Below, piece by piece: positions 16,845 to 24,291 of a stretch of DNA of 64,000 nucleotides. The position numbers and the translations under genes are program-made. Position 1 is the first letter of the stretch. Every line of letters begins with the position of its first letter. The notes beneath the pieces were generated by a model. It searched no databases. It saw only the letters and a list, made by a program, of their open reading frames with translations, and was not told where the DNA came from. This stretch comes from Streptomyces sp. TS71-3 (GTDB taxonomy: Bacteria; Actinomycetota; Actinomycetes; Streptomycetales; Streptomycetaceae), in NCBI RefSeq assembly GCF_018327685.1, contig NZ_BNEL01000001.1, forward strand, positions 248,001 through 312,000, given 5' to 3'.

Positions 16845-16889
16845 CTCGTAATGCGTAGGTCTCGGGTTCGAATCCCGAAGGCGGCTCCA
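16845..16889 (+). other. Element right end: 3' fragment of tRNA-Thr(CGT)
   Basis: The fragment runs from the anticodon loop CTCGTAA through the variable region, the T arm (GGGTTCGAATCCC) and the acceptor strand AGGCGGCTCCA. The anticodon CGT reads ACG (Thr). The matching 5' half (GCCGCCT...) is absent, so this is the duplicated core left by integration and not a working tRNA. The functional tRNA should be at the other end of the element, left of the window. Confidence 0.85.
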
Positions 16890-16894
16890 AGATG

Positions 16895-16924
16895 AACCCC
16901 AGGTCGGTCCTCTGACCTGGGGTT
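16895..16924 (+). terminator. tRNA-type terminator after right att site
   Basis: AACCCCAGGTC and its exact complement enclose an 8-base loop, followed by a T-rich tail (GGTTTGCCTTTTG). The hairpin directly follows the CCA of the tRNA fragment, as in genuine tRNA genes, so the tRNA-downstream DNA was carried along. Confidence 0.75.
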
Positions 16925-17462
16925 TGCCTTTTGTCGTACCTTGAATTCCGGGTGAATCAGGCATCTGTGGTCTGTGCAGCGCAGTGCGTAGACCGCAGAT
17001 GCGGTTTCCAGAGGGTGGCTGTGCAGCTCTGGATCGGGTATCTGACCTGGTCTTCTGCCCATCTGGGACCGATCGTGCCGGGCATACGCGATGGATCGTG
17101 GTGGACAGACGTGCATGACGCTCCATCAGGACCCACCCATGCCGCGGTGGTGATGGGTGAGTTTGGTCGTCGTAGACGCGGAACGTGCCGCACGAGCCGA
17201 GCGGCTCCAGGGACCGGCTCGGGCGCGGCTGTTGCGCAGCGATTCGTACCGCCAACGGGCCCATACTGCATGACCCACACAGTCCGCTCGGCCGCGCGTG
17301 CGGGCTCCGGGGGTCTCGCGGCCGTCCGGTTCAACCACGGCAGCATGGCAACGCCGTGCCTCAGGCGTTGGGAGTGCAGGCGCCGCCTGTCCCGACCGGC
17401 AGGTCGTCGCCCCGTCTGGCGATGGCGGGATCGCCGGCGGTTCAGCTCGGGCGCTGCCGGAG
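16925..17462. other. Non-coding stretch between att fragment and vapC
   Basis: No supported gene in these 538 bases. They hold a 13-bp inverted repeat with one mismatch (GCATCTGTGGTCT at 16961-16973 against 16990-17002, 16-base loop). Open frames here lack Streptomyces codon bias. It may be decayed DNA of an earlier integrated element. Confidence 0.5.
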
Positions 17463-17885
17463 TCAGGTGCCGGGGGCCTCGAAGGTCTCGATCGTGCAGC
17501 GTGCTGCCCCGCTGCGCTCGATCCTGGCGTCGCTGGTGATCAGCGGAACGCCGAAGCTCTCGGCGAGGGCCACGTAATGCGCGTCGTATACGGAGAGGTT
17601 GTTCGACAGCTCGCGTACTCGCTGCCACAGGACCAGCGTGGGGTGCAGGTCGAGAGCGAGCGCCTGGTAATCGGTGATTGCCTTGAGGGCCTGTCTTTCC
17701 GTGATCTTCGGCTTGCCCCCTCGCCGGCCGCGGGACAGCCCGAAGGCCGCTGAGGTGATCTCGTAGTCCAGCAGGCCCGGCGCTGCGAGAGTATCGGCGC
17801 GGCCCACACGCTCACGGATCGCGGTTCCCGTCTTGCCGTGGTCGAGGAGGAAGTGCACAAGGCTGGAGCAGTCAATGACGATCAA
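17463..17885 (-). CDS. vapC: VapC-type PIN-domain toxin
   Basis: A 140-residue PIN-domain ribonuclease toxin. The fold's acidic residues are present: Asp5 in MIVIDCSSLV, Glu42 in LLDYEITSAA, Asp in SVYDAHYVALAE (about 100) and Asp in LITSDARI (about 117). The TTG start overlaps the VapB stop by four bases (TTGA), the usual coupled antitoxin-toxin order. VapC toxins cleave tRNA or rRNA and are neutralised by VapB. It lies between two tRNA-Thr att fragments, so it probably came with a former mobile element and stabilises the segment. Confidence 0.9.
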   Translation of the reverse strand: MIVIDCSSLVHFLLDHGKTGTAIRERVGRADTLAAPGLLDYEITSAAFGLSRGRRGGKPKITERQALKAITDYQALALDLHPTLVLWQRVRELSNNLSVYDAHYVALAESFGVPLITSDARIERSGAARCTIETFEAPGT

Positions 17886-18112
17886 CGTCGGTCCCGCCCG
17901 TCCTCGATGGCGTCGAGGATGTCGGCTGTACCGAGCTCGGTGTGGGTTTCACGCTCCAGGCGTGTGGCCATCTCCGCGAGGGTCGGCTTGACGGCCTCCC
18001 GGGCGAGCAGTTCCAGGGCGTACGCCTGAAGCGACTTGCCCGCCTGCGCGGCGCGGACTTTGAGGGCGTTGAGCGTGTCGTCCGGGACATCCCGGATCGT
18101 GATCGCGGTCAT
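17882..18112 (-). CDS. vapB: VapB-type (FitA-like) antitoxin
   Basis: A 76-residue ribbon-helix-helix antitoxin. The N-terminal RHH reads MTAITIRDVPDDTLNALKVR then AAQAGKSLQAYALELLAR, and the C-terminal tail (LERETHTELGTADILDAIED) is the toxin-binding part. It is first in the operon, expected to repress its own promoter and to neutralise the VapC encoded four bases into its stop. Confidence 0.88.
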   Translation of the reverse strand: MTAITIRDVPDDTLNALKVRAAQAGKSLQAYALELLAREAVKPTLAEMATRLERETHTELGTADILDAIEDGRDRR

Positions 18113-18225
18113 GCCTTCACTTTAGCATCGATGCAGGCGATATGCAGTCATCGTCGGCGCGGTGCAGCGCCTGGCGGCACAGCTCAACCCGCCGTGCGGC
18201 ATGGGGCAACGTGATCCCTCCCGGT

Positions 18226-18270
18226 CTCGTGATGTGTAGGTCCCGGGTTTCGAATCTCGAAGGCGGCTCC
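18226..18270 (+). other. Second, decayed tRNA-Thr(CGT) 3' fragment
   Basis: This 45-bp stretch aligns with 16845-16889 over its whole length, with a few substitutions and one extra T in the T loop (GGGTTTCGAATC). It also lacks a 5' half. The divergence shows an older integration scar or the original chromosomal boundary. The DNA between the two fragments (1.34 kb, with vapBC) is then the remnant of a second element. Confidence 0.8.
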
Positions 18271-18273
18271 GCG

Positions 18274-18310
18274 AAAGCCCAGGTCGCATGCATGGTGACC
18301 TGGGCTTTTT
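18274..18310. terminator. Bidirectional intrinsic terminator
   Basis: AAAGCCCAGGTC and its exact complement flank an 11-base loop and run into TTTTT. It follows the second tRNA fragment and also lies just downstream of the FMN reductase gene, so it can serve both directions. It resembles the hairpin at 16895, consistent with being the original tRNA-Thr terminator. Confidence 0.85.
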
Positions 18311-18365
18311 CTTGTCCGTCGGTCCCTTGGCCCCGGGAGGGCGTCGCGTGGCAGAGGGGGCAGGG

Positions 18366-18959
18366 TCAGGCGCCCGCGGCCGTGTCCGGCTCCTGGGTGC
18401 GGAGGGGGCGGAGGGCCGACTCGACGCGGACCATCTCGTCGAGCATCGCCTTTGCCGCGGACTTCATGACGTCGTTGGGGACGATGACCGAGTCGTCGTT
18501 GAGGAAGTTGCGGACGAACGGGATGGAGACCGCGTCGTTGAGCGGGATCATCTTGAGGGTGGTGACCACCTGCTTGATCATCTGGGCGGCGCGGGTGCCC
18601 GCGGAGACGCCGCCGTAGCTGACCAGGCCGACCGGCTTGTAGTGCCACTCGTTGTGCAGGTAGTCGATGGCGTTCTTCAGCTCGGCGTTGTAGCCGTAGT
18701 TGTACTCGGGCATGACGAAGAGGAAGCCGTCGGCCTCGGATATCTTCGCGCTCCAGTCGCGGGTGTGCTGGTGGATGTACTGGGCGAGCCGGGGGTGGTT
18801 TGGCTCGTTCATGAACGGCAGGTTCACCTCGGCCAGGTCCACCAGCTCGATGTCGTCGAAACCGCCGTGCTCCCTGGCCTCCGCCTCGATCCACTGGCCG
18901 ACGGGCAGCCCGACCCTGCCAGGACGGGTACTGGCGACGATGATCTTCAGGTTGGCCAT
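18366..18959 (-). CDS. NADPH-dependent FMN reductase family protein
   Basis: A 197-residue flavodoxin-like reductase. The FMN phosphate loop is IVASTRPGRVGLPVGQWI (residues 7-24); the second motif is GFLFVMPEYNYGYNAELKNA (about 78-97), followed by KPVGLVSYGGVSAGTRA. This is the complete family length. Members reduce FMN, quinones or azo compounds with NAD(P)H. It is the first normal chromosomal gene right of the integration scars and has its own terminator. Confidence 0.92.
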   Translation of the reverse strand: MANLKIIVASTRPGRVGLPVGQWIEAEAREHGGFDDIELVDLAEVNLPFMNEPNHPRLAQYIHQHTRDWSAKISEADGFLFVMPEYNYGYNAELKNAIDYLHNEWHYKPVGLVSYGGVSAGTRAAQMIKQVVTTLKMIPLNDAVSIPFVRNFLNDDSVIVPNDVMKSAAKAMLDEMVRVESALRPLRTQEPDTAAGA

Positions 18960-19170
18960 GATGTTCGCTCCGCGTGTGAGGTCGGCCGGGCGCCGTCTTC
19001 CGAGGCGTGTGCCCGGCCGGAGGGCGACGTGCTGGTTTCGGTGGAGCCCTCGAGCGTGGCTCGTCCGTCCGGTCTGCCCTGGTGGGAGCCGTATGGTCGG
19101 CGCCTGCCGAGTGCTTCCTCATGCACGATAATCACGCCGGATTTCTCCGCCTCCGGCAGGGTCGGGAGGG

Positions 19171-19731
19171 TTACGGCCGCCTTGCCTCGGCGACGCGCGT
19201 GAGTACGCGTGCCGTGCTCGCCAGGATCTCCGGCTCCGCGCGGCGCATGAACGTGCCGACCAGGCTGTCCGGGCCGTAGCGGGCGGTGATCTCGTCGATC
19301 CGGTCCAACGGGTTCGTGGGGGCGCCGTCCGGCGTCGTGTTCATGTCGCAGTGGCAGAGCGCGTCGGCCAGCCGGCTGTCGGGGCGCGGGAACGCCGCTT
19401 CCAGTTCGTCCCTCAGGCCCCGGGCCTCGGCCTCCATCCACGCGTGCGTGTGGTGCGCCACCAGGCACACCACCCGCTCATCGGCGTGCGCCACCCCTCG
19501 GAGGTACCGTGCGCCGTCGAGCGGGTGGAAACCGGTTCTGACGAGGTCCGGCGCGTAGCCGATGTCGTGGAGCACGGCGGCTGCCGTCAGCAGGCCGGCA
19601 TCCTGGCCGAGGATAGGCGTGAGCGTCCTCGCACGCTCGGCGACGCCCCGCGAGTGCGCCCAGCGGCGCGGCAGCGGGGCGGCGAGCAGCGACTCGGCCA
19701 GCGGGTAGGCCCACTCGGTCAGCGACGGCAC
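19171..19731 (-). CDS. HD-domain phosphohydrolase
   Basis: A 186-residue HD protein. The metal ligands are visible: HSRGVAERA (first His, about 27), the signature VLHDIGYAPD (about 53-62), LVAHHTHAW (about 90-98) and ALCHCDMNT with the final Asp. Members hydrolyse nucleotides or phosphate esters. No partner domain is present, so the substrate is unknown. It is downstream of a block of direct repeats and of the alpha/beta hydrolase gene on the same strand. Confidence 0.85.
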   Translation of the reverse strand: MPSLTEWAYPLAESLLAAPLPRRWAHSRGVAERARTLTPILGQDAGLLTAAAVLHDIGYAPDLVRTGFHPLDGARYLRGVAHADERVVCLVAHHTHAWMEAEARGLRDELEAAFPRPDSRLADALCHCDMNTTPDGAPTNPLDRIDEITARYGPDSLVGTFMRRAEPEILASTARVLTRVAEARRP

Positions 19732-19758
19732 GGCGGTCCTCTCCGTTCCGTGTCCATG

Positions 19759-19851
19759 GTCCGGTTCCCTCTGGAGGTCGACTTTCCTCTGGAGTCCGGT
19801 TCCGTGTGGAGTCCGGTTCCGTCTGGAGGTCGACTTTCCTCTGGAGTCCGG
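19759..19851. repeat. 41-bp direct repeats, 52-bp period
   Basis: A unit starting GTCCGGTTCC and ending TGGAGTCCGG occurs at 19759-19799 and again at 19811-19851 with one mismatch. Shorter TCCGG/GGAGTCCGG fragments continue to about 19890. The block lies between the HD hydrolase and the alpha/beta hydrolase genes. Confidence 0.85.
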
Positions 19852-19894
19852 CTCCCTCTGGACTCCGGCTTCCCCGGAGTCCGGCTCTCCTTCC

Positions 19895-20686
19895 TCAGCT
19901 CCCCGTCGTTCTCCGCATGTGCCTGAACGCCCACACCGCGAGGATGTCCGCGACGAACTCGGCGTCCTTCGGGGCGGTGAGGAGGTGGTCGGCGCCGTCC
20001 AGGGCGATGAAGCTCTTCGGGTGGAGGGCCGCGTCGAAGATGCGGCGGGCGTTGTCGACGCCCACGGTGTCGTCCGTGGGGGAGTGCATGACGAGCAGGG
20101 GGACGCCGAGCCGGGCTATGCGTTCCGCCTGGGGCTGGGCGGCGATGTCCGCCAGGAAGCTCCGGCTGATGCGGAACGTGCGGCCGGCGAGGCGGACCTC
20201 CGCCTCTCCGTCGCGTTCGATCGCGGTGGTCCGGTCGCCCAGCAGGTGCGTCACGTGGGCCGGGTCGGCCGGGGCGCCGATGGTGGCGACGGCCCGTGTC
20301 TCGGGGATGTCGTGCGCCGCCGCCAGGACCGCGGCGCCGCCCAGCGAGTGTCCTATGAGGAGGCTCGGCGCCTCGAACTCGCGTCGCAGGTGCGCCGACG
20401 CGGCGACCAGATCGCCCACGTTCGAGCTGAAGTCGGTGTTGCCGAAGTCGCCCCCGGACTGGCCCAGGCCCGTGAAGTCGAAGCGCAGGACGCCGATGCC
20501 GTGCCGGGTGAGGGCCCTGGAGATGCGTGAGGCCGCGACCGTGTCCTTGCCGCAGGTGAAGCAGTGCGCGAACAGTGCGAAGGAGTCGGGCTCCGTCGCG
20601 GGCAGTTCCAGCCGTCCGGCCAGGGGCGCCCCCTGCGATCCGGGGAACTCGATTCTCCTGTGCGTGGCCGCCGCGGGGCTCGGCAT
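19895..20686 (-). CDS. Alpha/beta hydrolase (serine esterase type)
   Basis: A 263-residue alpha/beta hydrolase. The oxyanion region is FALFAHCFTCGKDTVAA (about 35-51), the nucleophile elbow LLIGHSLGGAA (about 101-111), and the acid and His are in LLVMHSPTDDTV and ALDGADHLL. The FTCGKD sequence is typical of hydrolases that in other bacteria are fused to an OsmC domain; here the OsmC part is absent. ATG 20686 follows AGAGGA. An AhpD-like gene lies upstream on the same strand, suggesting a shared role in peroxide or lipid stress (inference). Confidence 0.85.
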   Translation of the reverse strand: MPSPAAATHRRIEFPGSQGAPLAGRLELPATEPDSFALFAHCFTCGKDTVAASRISRALTRHGIGVLRFDFTGLGQSGGDFGNTDFSSNVGDLVAASAHLRREFEAPSLLIGHSLGGAAVLAAAHDIPETRAVATIGAPADPAHVTHLLGDRTTAIERDGEAEVRLAGRTFRISRSFLADIAAQPQAERIARLGVPLLVMHSPTDDTVGVDNARRIFDAALHPKSFIALDGADHLLTAPKDAEFVADILAVWAFRHMRRTTGS

Positions 20687-20914
20687 GTGCTTCCTCTCTG
20701 GCTCGGCGCCGGCCCGGTTCCGTCGGGCTCGGACAGTTCGGCGCCGTCGGACAGCGCGTGTCCGGCGCATCACGCGGATGCGGGTCCGGTCGCGTTGTCC
20801 GACGGCGTTGTACGGCTGCATTGTGCGCGTCGGCGGGTGACTGGATGAGGCCGGGGCCGCGGGGTCGGCCACCGGGCGCCGGCCTCCCGGCGTCGCTGCC
20901 CCTCGGTGTCGATG

Positions 20915-21460
20915 TCAGTGCGTGTGCGGCGTCACGCGGGGGAAGTCGACGTCGGTGTCGACCAACTCGTTGAAGTAGTTGGTCAGGACGTTCAGGGCGA
21001 CGTTCGCGACGACCTCCGCGATCTCCGCGTCCGTGACGCCGGCCGCCCGCGCGGCCTCGATCGCCTGCTCCCCGCCCTGGCCGCGGCCTTCGAGGACGGT
21101 GTGGGCCAGGGTCAGGATGGCCTGGACGTGCGGGTCCTCGGACTTGGCCTCGCGGGCCGCCGCCAGCTCGGCCTCGCTGAGCTTGGCGAACTTGCCGCCG
21201 GTGAAGGTGTGGGCCGAGAGGCAGTAGGTGCAGCCGTTGAACTCGGCGGACAGGATGGAGATGCGCTCCCTGACGGGGAAGGGCAGCACGCCGCCGGCCA
21301 GGGCGCCGTTCAGGGCGTGGTAGCCCTTCACCGCGGCGGGGCTGTTGACCAGGGTCTTGAAGAGGTTGGGGACCGAGCCCAGCGCCTTCTTCGTCTCGTC
21401 GAGCTGCACGGCGGCCTTGCCGGTCGCGGTGGCCTGGTCGATCTGCGGGAGTCGTGACAT
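20915..21460 (-). CDS. AhpD/carboxymuconolactone decarboxylase-like protein
   Basis: A 181-residue protein of the AhpD-like fold with the redox pair FNGCTYCLSAHTFTG (about residues 75-89), the CxxC plus following His of alkylhydroperoxidase-like members. ATG 21460 follows GGAGAGGG. A consensus-like promoter lies at 21648-21676. It is divergent from a CGNR regulator that probably controls it. Expected role: thiol-dependent peroxide reduction or a related reaction. Confidence 0.88.
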   Translation of the reverse strand: MSRLPQIDQATATGKAAVQLDETKKALGSVPNLFKTLVNSPAAVKGYHALNGALAGGVLPFPVRERISILSAEFNGCTYCLSAHTFTGGKFAKLSEAELAAAREAKSEDPHVQAILTLAHTVLEGRGQGGEQAIEAARAAGVTDAEIAEVVANVALNVLTNYFNELVDTDVDFPRVTPHTH

Positions 21461-21647
21461 CGGGGTAACCCTCTCCATTCGTGCCGGCCGCCCATGCGGC
21501 CTGCTCTCTGACGTGTTCGGCGCGTTCGGTGCGTGCGGACGCGTTCGGTGCCTGTGGCTGCGCCGGCCCGGTCTCGTCCGCCTCCTCCTGCCTTGCTTTC
21601 GGAGGCTGGTGGCCGTCTAACGCTTGGGCCGCGTTCAACCGTTAGTG

Positions 21648-21676
21648 ACTATGGCATGGTCCTGGGCGACTGTCAA
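21648..21676 (-). promoter_or_regulatory. Sigma70-type promoter for AhpD-like gene
   Basis: On the minus strand, TTGACA is followed after 17 bases by CATAGT, pointing to the AhpD-like gene. The perfect -35 box is unusual for this GC-rich genome. The region also lies upstream of the divergent CGNR regulator. Confidence 0.6.
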
Positions 21677-21714
21677 ATGGTTGGAGAGAGAGAAAGCATT
21701 AGGGGTGAGGTACG

Positions 21715-22392
21715 GTGGAGTGCATGGGACAGAGTGAGACGGCCGTGGAGCTGCCGCTGCTGGGCGAGCCCCTTCCGGTCGAGCTGATGAACACGCTCCA
21801 CCTGAGCAGGCTCGGGGGGCCGTACGACGTGGTCGGGAACGCGTCGCAGGCGGCCGTGTGGGTCGACGCCGTCGCGCCACGCCTGCCAGTGGTCGTGGGC
21901 GGCGGGCAGGCGGCCGACGTGACGGGTCTGGGCGAGGCGGACGGAGGGCGGCTGCGCGCGTTGCGTGACGCCCTGCGCGTGCTGGCCGCGGAGGTCACCG
22001 GAGCGCCCCCGCAGTTCCTCTCGGACGCGGATCCGACGCGGCAGGAGGCGCTCGACACGGTGAACGGGCTCAGCGGCCTGGCCCGCGTCTGGCCGGAGAT
22101 GGCGTGGCCGGACGGCGCGGAGCCCGAGGCCGTGTTCGGCTCGACCGCCGGCTTCGGTGACCGCGTGGTGTCCCTGCTCGCCCGGCAGGCGGTCGACCTC
22201 TTCACGGGACCGGACCGGGCCCGGCTGCGGGCCTGCCTGGCACCCGGCTGCGACCGGTACTTCATCAAGCAGCACTCCCGCAGGGAGTGGTGCACCAGCG
22301 CCTGCGGCAACCGGGCGCGGGTGGCCCGCCACTACCGGCGGCACCACGGAGGCGCCGCGGAGTCGGGCGGCGCCGCCGCGCACCGGGGGTAG
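21715..22392 (+). CDS. CGNR zinc-finger (ABATE-type) regulator
   Basis: A 225-residue protein with an N-terminal ABATE-like sensing region (ELMNTLHLSRLGGPYDVVGN) and a C-terminal CGNR zinc finger: CLAPGCDRYFIKQHSRREWC then TSACGNRARVARHYRRH. Cys residues at the two CxxxxC-type positions and the CGNR motif are intact. This pair defines stress-linked transcriptional regulators. GTG 21715 or ATG 21724 may be the start; both have a purine-rich stretch. It is divergent from the AhpD-like gene, which is its probable target. Confidence 0.87.
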   Translation: MECMGQSETAVELPLLGEPLPVELMNTLHLSRLGGPYDVVGNASQAAVWVDAVAPRLPVVVGGGQAADVTGLGEADGGRLRALRDALRVLAAEVTGAPPQFLSDADPTRQEALDTVNGLSGLARVWPEMAWPDGAEPEAVFGSTAGFGDRVVSLLARQAVDLFTGPDRARLRACLAPGCDRYFIKQHSRREWCTSACGNRARVARHYRRHHGGAAESGGAAAHRG

Positions 22393-22450
22393 CGGCCGCG
22401 GCCAGGCGCGCCGGTTCCCGGCAGGGTGCGCCGGGGTCTCGGGCCGGTCG

Positions 22451-23149
22451 CTAGTCCGCCGTCAGGTCCGCGAAGCGCTGGGCCACCGTGTGCCAGGTCC
22501 TCGCGGATTCCGGTTCCGCGGCCAGGGCGTGGCGGTGGAGGGCCGCGCGGTCGGCGCCGTGGGCCGTGAGGCGGGCCTCGCCCCAGTTCGGGATGCGGTC
22601 GGCGCCGGCCTCCGGGTGGAACTGCACGCCCCACGCCGCCGGGCCGAGCCGGAACGCCTGGTGGGGGCAGTCGGCCGAGGACGCGAGCCACGTGGCGCCG
22701 GCCGGGAGGCGGGTGATCTGGTCGACGTGGTTCTGGATCGCCGTCACCTCCGGTGGCAGGCCGCCGAAGAGCGGGTCGTCCGAGGACTCCCGGCGCAGCG
22801 TCAGCCGGACGCTCCCGAACTCCGGCGTGCCGTGCGAGGGCTTCACCTCGCCGCCCGCGTGCTGTGCCAGCAACTGGCCGCCCAGGCAGATGCCGAAGTA
22901 CGGCACCGCGCGCTCCAGGGCCTCGTCCACCAGGCGCCGTACCGCCCGCAGCCAGGGGGCGCGCTCCTCGTCGTCCGGCATGAAGCCGCCGCCCAGCACG
23001 ATCAGCGCGTCGTGGGCGAGGCGTTCCGGCAGGCGTGCGCCCGCGTGCGGCTGGACCACCTCCTGAGCCAGCCCCGCTTCGGCGAGCCAGGGAGCCCAGC
23101 GGCCCGGACCGCCGTTCCTCGTGTTCTGCACCACCAGTGCCGTTGCCAC
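22451..23149 (-). CDS. Class I glutamine amidotransferase (GATase1-like)
   Basis: A 232-residue stand-alone amidotransferase-like protein. The nucleophile motif is YFGICLGGQLLAQHAGG (Cys about 87), with the catalytic His-Glu pair in WGVQFHPEAGADR. Similar lone proteins are annotated as GMP synthase-like glutamine amidotransferases or gamma-glutamyl hydrolases. No synthetase partner is nearby, so the acceptor is unknown. Confidence 0.87.
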   Translation of the reverse strand: MATALVVQNTRNGGPGRWAPWLAEAGLAQEVVQPHAGARLPERLAHDALIVLGGGFMPDDEERAPWLRAVRRLVDEALERAVPYFGICLGGQLLAQHAGGEVKPSHGTPEFGSVRLTLRRESSDDPLFGGLPPEVTAIQNHVDQITRLPAGATWLASSADCPHQAFRLGPAAWGVQFHPEAGADRIPNWGEARLTAHGADRAALHRHALAAEPESARTWHTVAQRFADLTAD

Positions 23150-23184
23150 GGTGTCAGCCTATGTGGGTGTCGGCTTCTGCTGGC

Positions 23185-23250
23185 GTTGGCGTTGGCGTTG
23201 GCGTTGGCGTTGGCGTTGGCGTCGGCGTCGGCGTCGGCGTCGGCGTTGGC
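23185..23250. repeat. Hexanucleotide repeat (GTTGGC/GTCGGC)11
   Basis: Six copies of GTTGGC, four of GTCGGC and one GTTGGC in perfect tandem. The repeat lies between the amidotransferase start and the MarR gene end. It is non-coding in the annotated strands and likely to vary in copy number. Confidence 0.95.
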
Positions 23251-23362
23251 CTCAGCCTCTCCCTCTGCCGGCGGTGGTGGCGGGACGCTCCGGTTCTCAT
23301 GCGCCTGGGTGCGCGCCGGCGTTCGCCAGGTGCGCCCCGGGCCTCGTTCGCCGAGGTGCGCG

Positions 23363-23959
23363 TCATTCGCTGCGATACGCGTCGATCACCCGCCTGATCA
23401 CCCTCGCCGTCGTGTCCAGTTCCTCCGGTGCGCAGTCGTGCAGGGCCTCGGCGAGCCAGCGCCGGCCGGTGGCCTGGGCGCGGTCGACCAGGTTCCGGCC
23501 GTCCTCGGTGACCGTGATCTGCCGTACGCGGTGGTCCCGGGGGTCCGTGAGGAAGGTGACGAGTCCCTGCTGTCCCAGGCGGCGTACCTCGCGGCTGACG
23601 TGGGAGGCGCGGACCATCAGGGCCTGGGCGAGTTCGCCCATCCGCATCGGTGCGGGCGCCGACGCGAGGGTGCGCAGCAGGGCGAGGGAGGCGCGGTCCA
23701 CCGGCACCTCCGCCTCCGTGCGCAGGCGTGTGTGGGCGCGTGGGCCCGCCATGGCGTAGGCGAGGTCGGCGAGGGAGCGGTACAGCTCGGCCGCCGCGGG
23801 GTCCGGGTCCGGGTGCGGTTCCGGTTGTTCGGTGTCGGGGGGTTCCGGAGGGCGTTGCCGTTCCCCTTCCTTGCGTTCCGGGTTCCTCTGCCCGCTTTCC
23901 GGCTGCACGCCGGACTCCGCCCCTGTCCCGGCACCGGCTCCGCCTTCGTCTTGGTCCAC
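23363..23959 (-). CDS. MarR-family regulator
   Basis: A 198-residue protein with about 55 disordered Glu/Pro-rich N-terminal residues, then a MarR winged helix: MRMGELAQALMVRASHVSRE then VRRLGQQGLVTFLTDPRDHR (wing) and VTEDGRNLVDRAQ. It is divergent from the P450 gene at 24292 across a 332-bp gap and probably controls it or itself in response to a small aromatic ligand. Confidence 0.87.
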   Translation of the reverse strand: MDQDEGGAGAGTGAESGVQPESGQRNPERKEGERQRPPEPPDTEQPEPHPDPDPAAAELYRSLADLAYAMAGPRAHTRLRTEAEVPVDRASLALLRTLASAPAPMRMGELAQALMVRASHVSREVRRLGQQGLVTFLTDPRDHRVRQITVTEDGRNLVDRAQATGRRWLAEALHDCAPEELDTTARVIRRVIDAYRSE

Positions 23960-24291
23960 CCGCCGATAGTGGCCTATGCGAGGGGCGTCTCCCAGTCACT
24001 TTCGCCGCGGACGCGGGCGAGCGGGCACCGGCGGGCACGGGCGGACGCCGATGGGCGCCGGCGGGGCCGCCGGACCCCGGCCGCTCCCGGTCCTGGTGAG
24101 GGCGCCGTCGTGTGGATCGAGCGCCGCGGCCGTGCATGGCCAGAAAGTTGCCCTATACACCTAGGCCCCCTTCTTCGCAGGTGATGGGAGTGTTACGTTC
24201 CGCTGAGGAAGTGCTTGCTTTTGTTAAGTAACGCACTCGCCCGGCAACCACCGTCCCTGGGAAACCCCCATCTGCTCCGGGAAGGAAGGCC
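23960..24291. other. Divergent promoter region of marR and P450 genes
   Basis: No gene is seen. The part near the P450 contains AGTGTTACG (about 24188) and, in inverted sense, AGTAACGCACT (about 24227), a possible operator for the MarR protein, and GGAAGGAAGG as the P450 ribosome site. The middle is plain GC-rich sequence. Confidence 0.4.

Larger units (their letters stand above)
1..16889. mobile_element. Mobilizable integrative element, right part, ending in tRNA-Thr 3' fragment
   Basis: The segment begins inside a tyrosine integrase gene and ends at a 45-bp copy of the 3' half of a tRNA-Thr(CGT) gene, the usual scar of tRNA-targeted integration. Between them are an XRE regulator, an Xis-like protein, DUF3631 and DUF2637 proteins, a MobC-like protein, a relaxase, cargo genes and two insertion sequences. 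No FtsK/SpoIIIE-type TraB translocase is seen, so it is inferred to be mobilizable by another conjugative system. The left attachment site, with the intact tRNA, must lie before position 1 and is not seen, so the total length is unknown. Confidence 0.85.

Noticed and set aside
16845..16889. Functional tRNA-Thr gene
   Set aside because: The D arm and 5' acceptor strand are missing; the sequence upstream of the anticodon loop does not fold as a tRNA.
16650..17264. A minus-strand open frame containing RLRDSNPRPTHYE
   Set aside because: That peptide is the well-known antisense translation of a tRNA T-arm and acceptor end; the frame only crosses the tRNA-Thr fragment and lacks codon bias.
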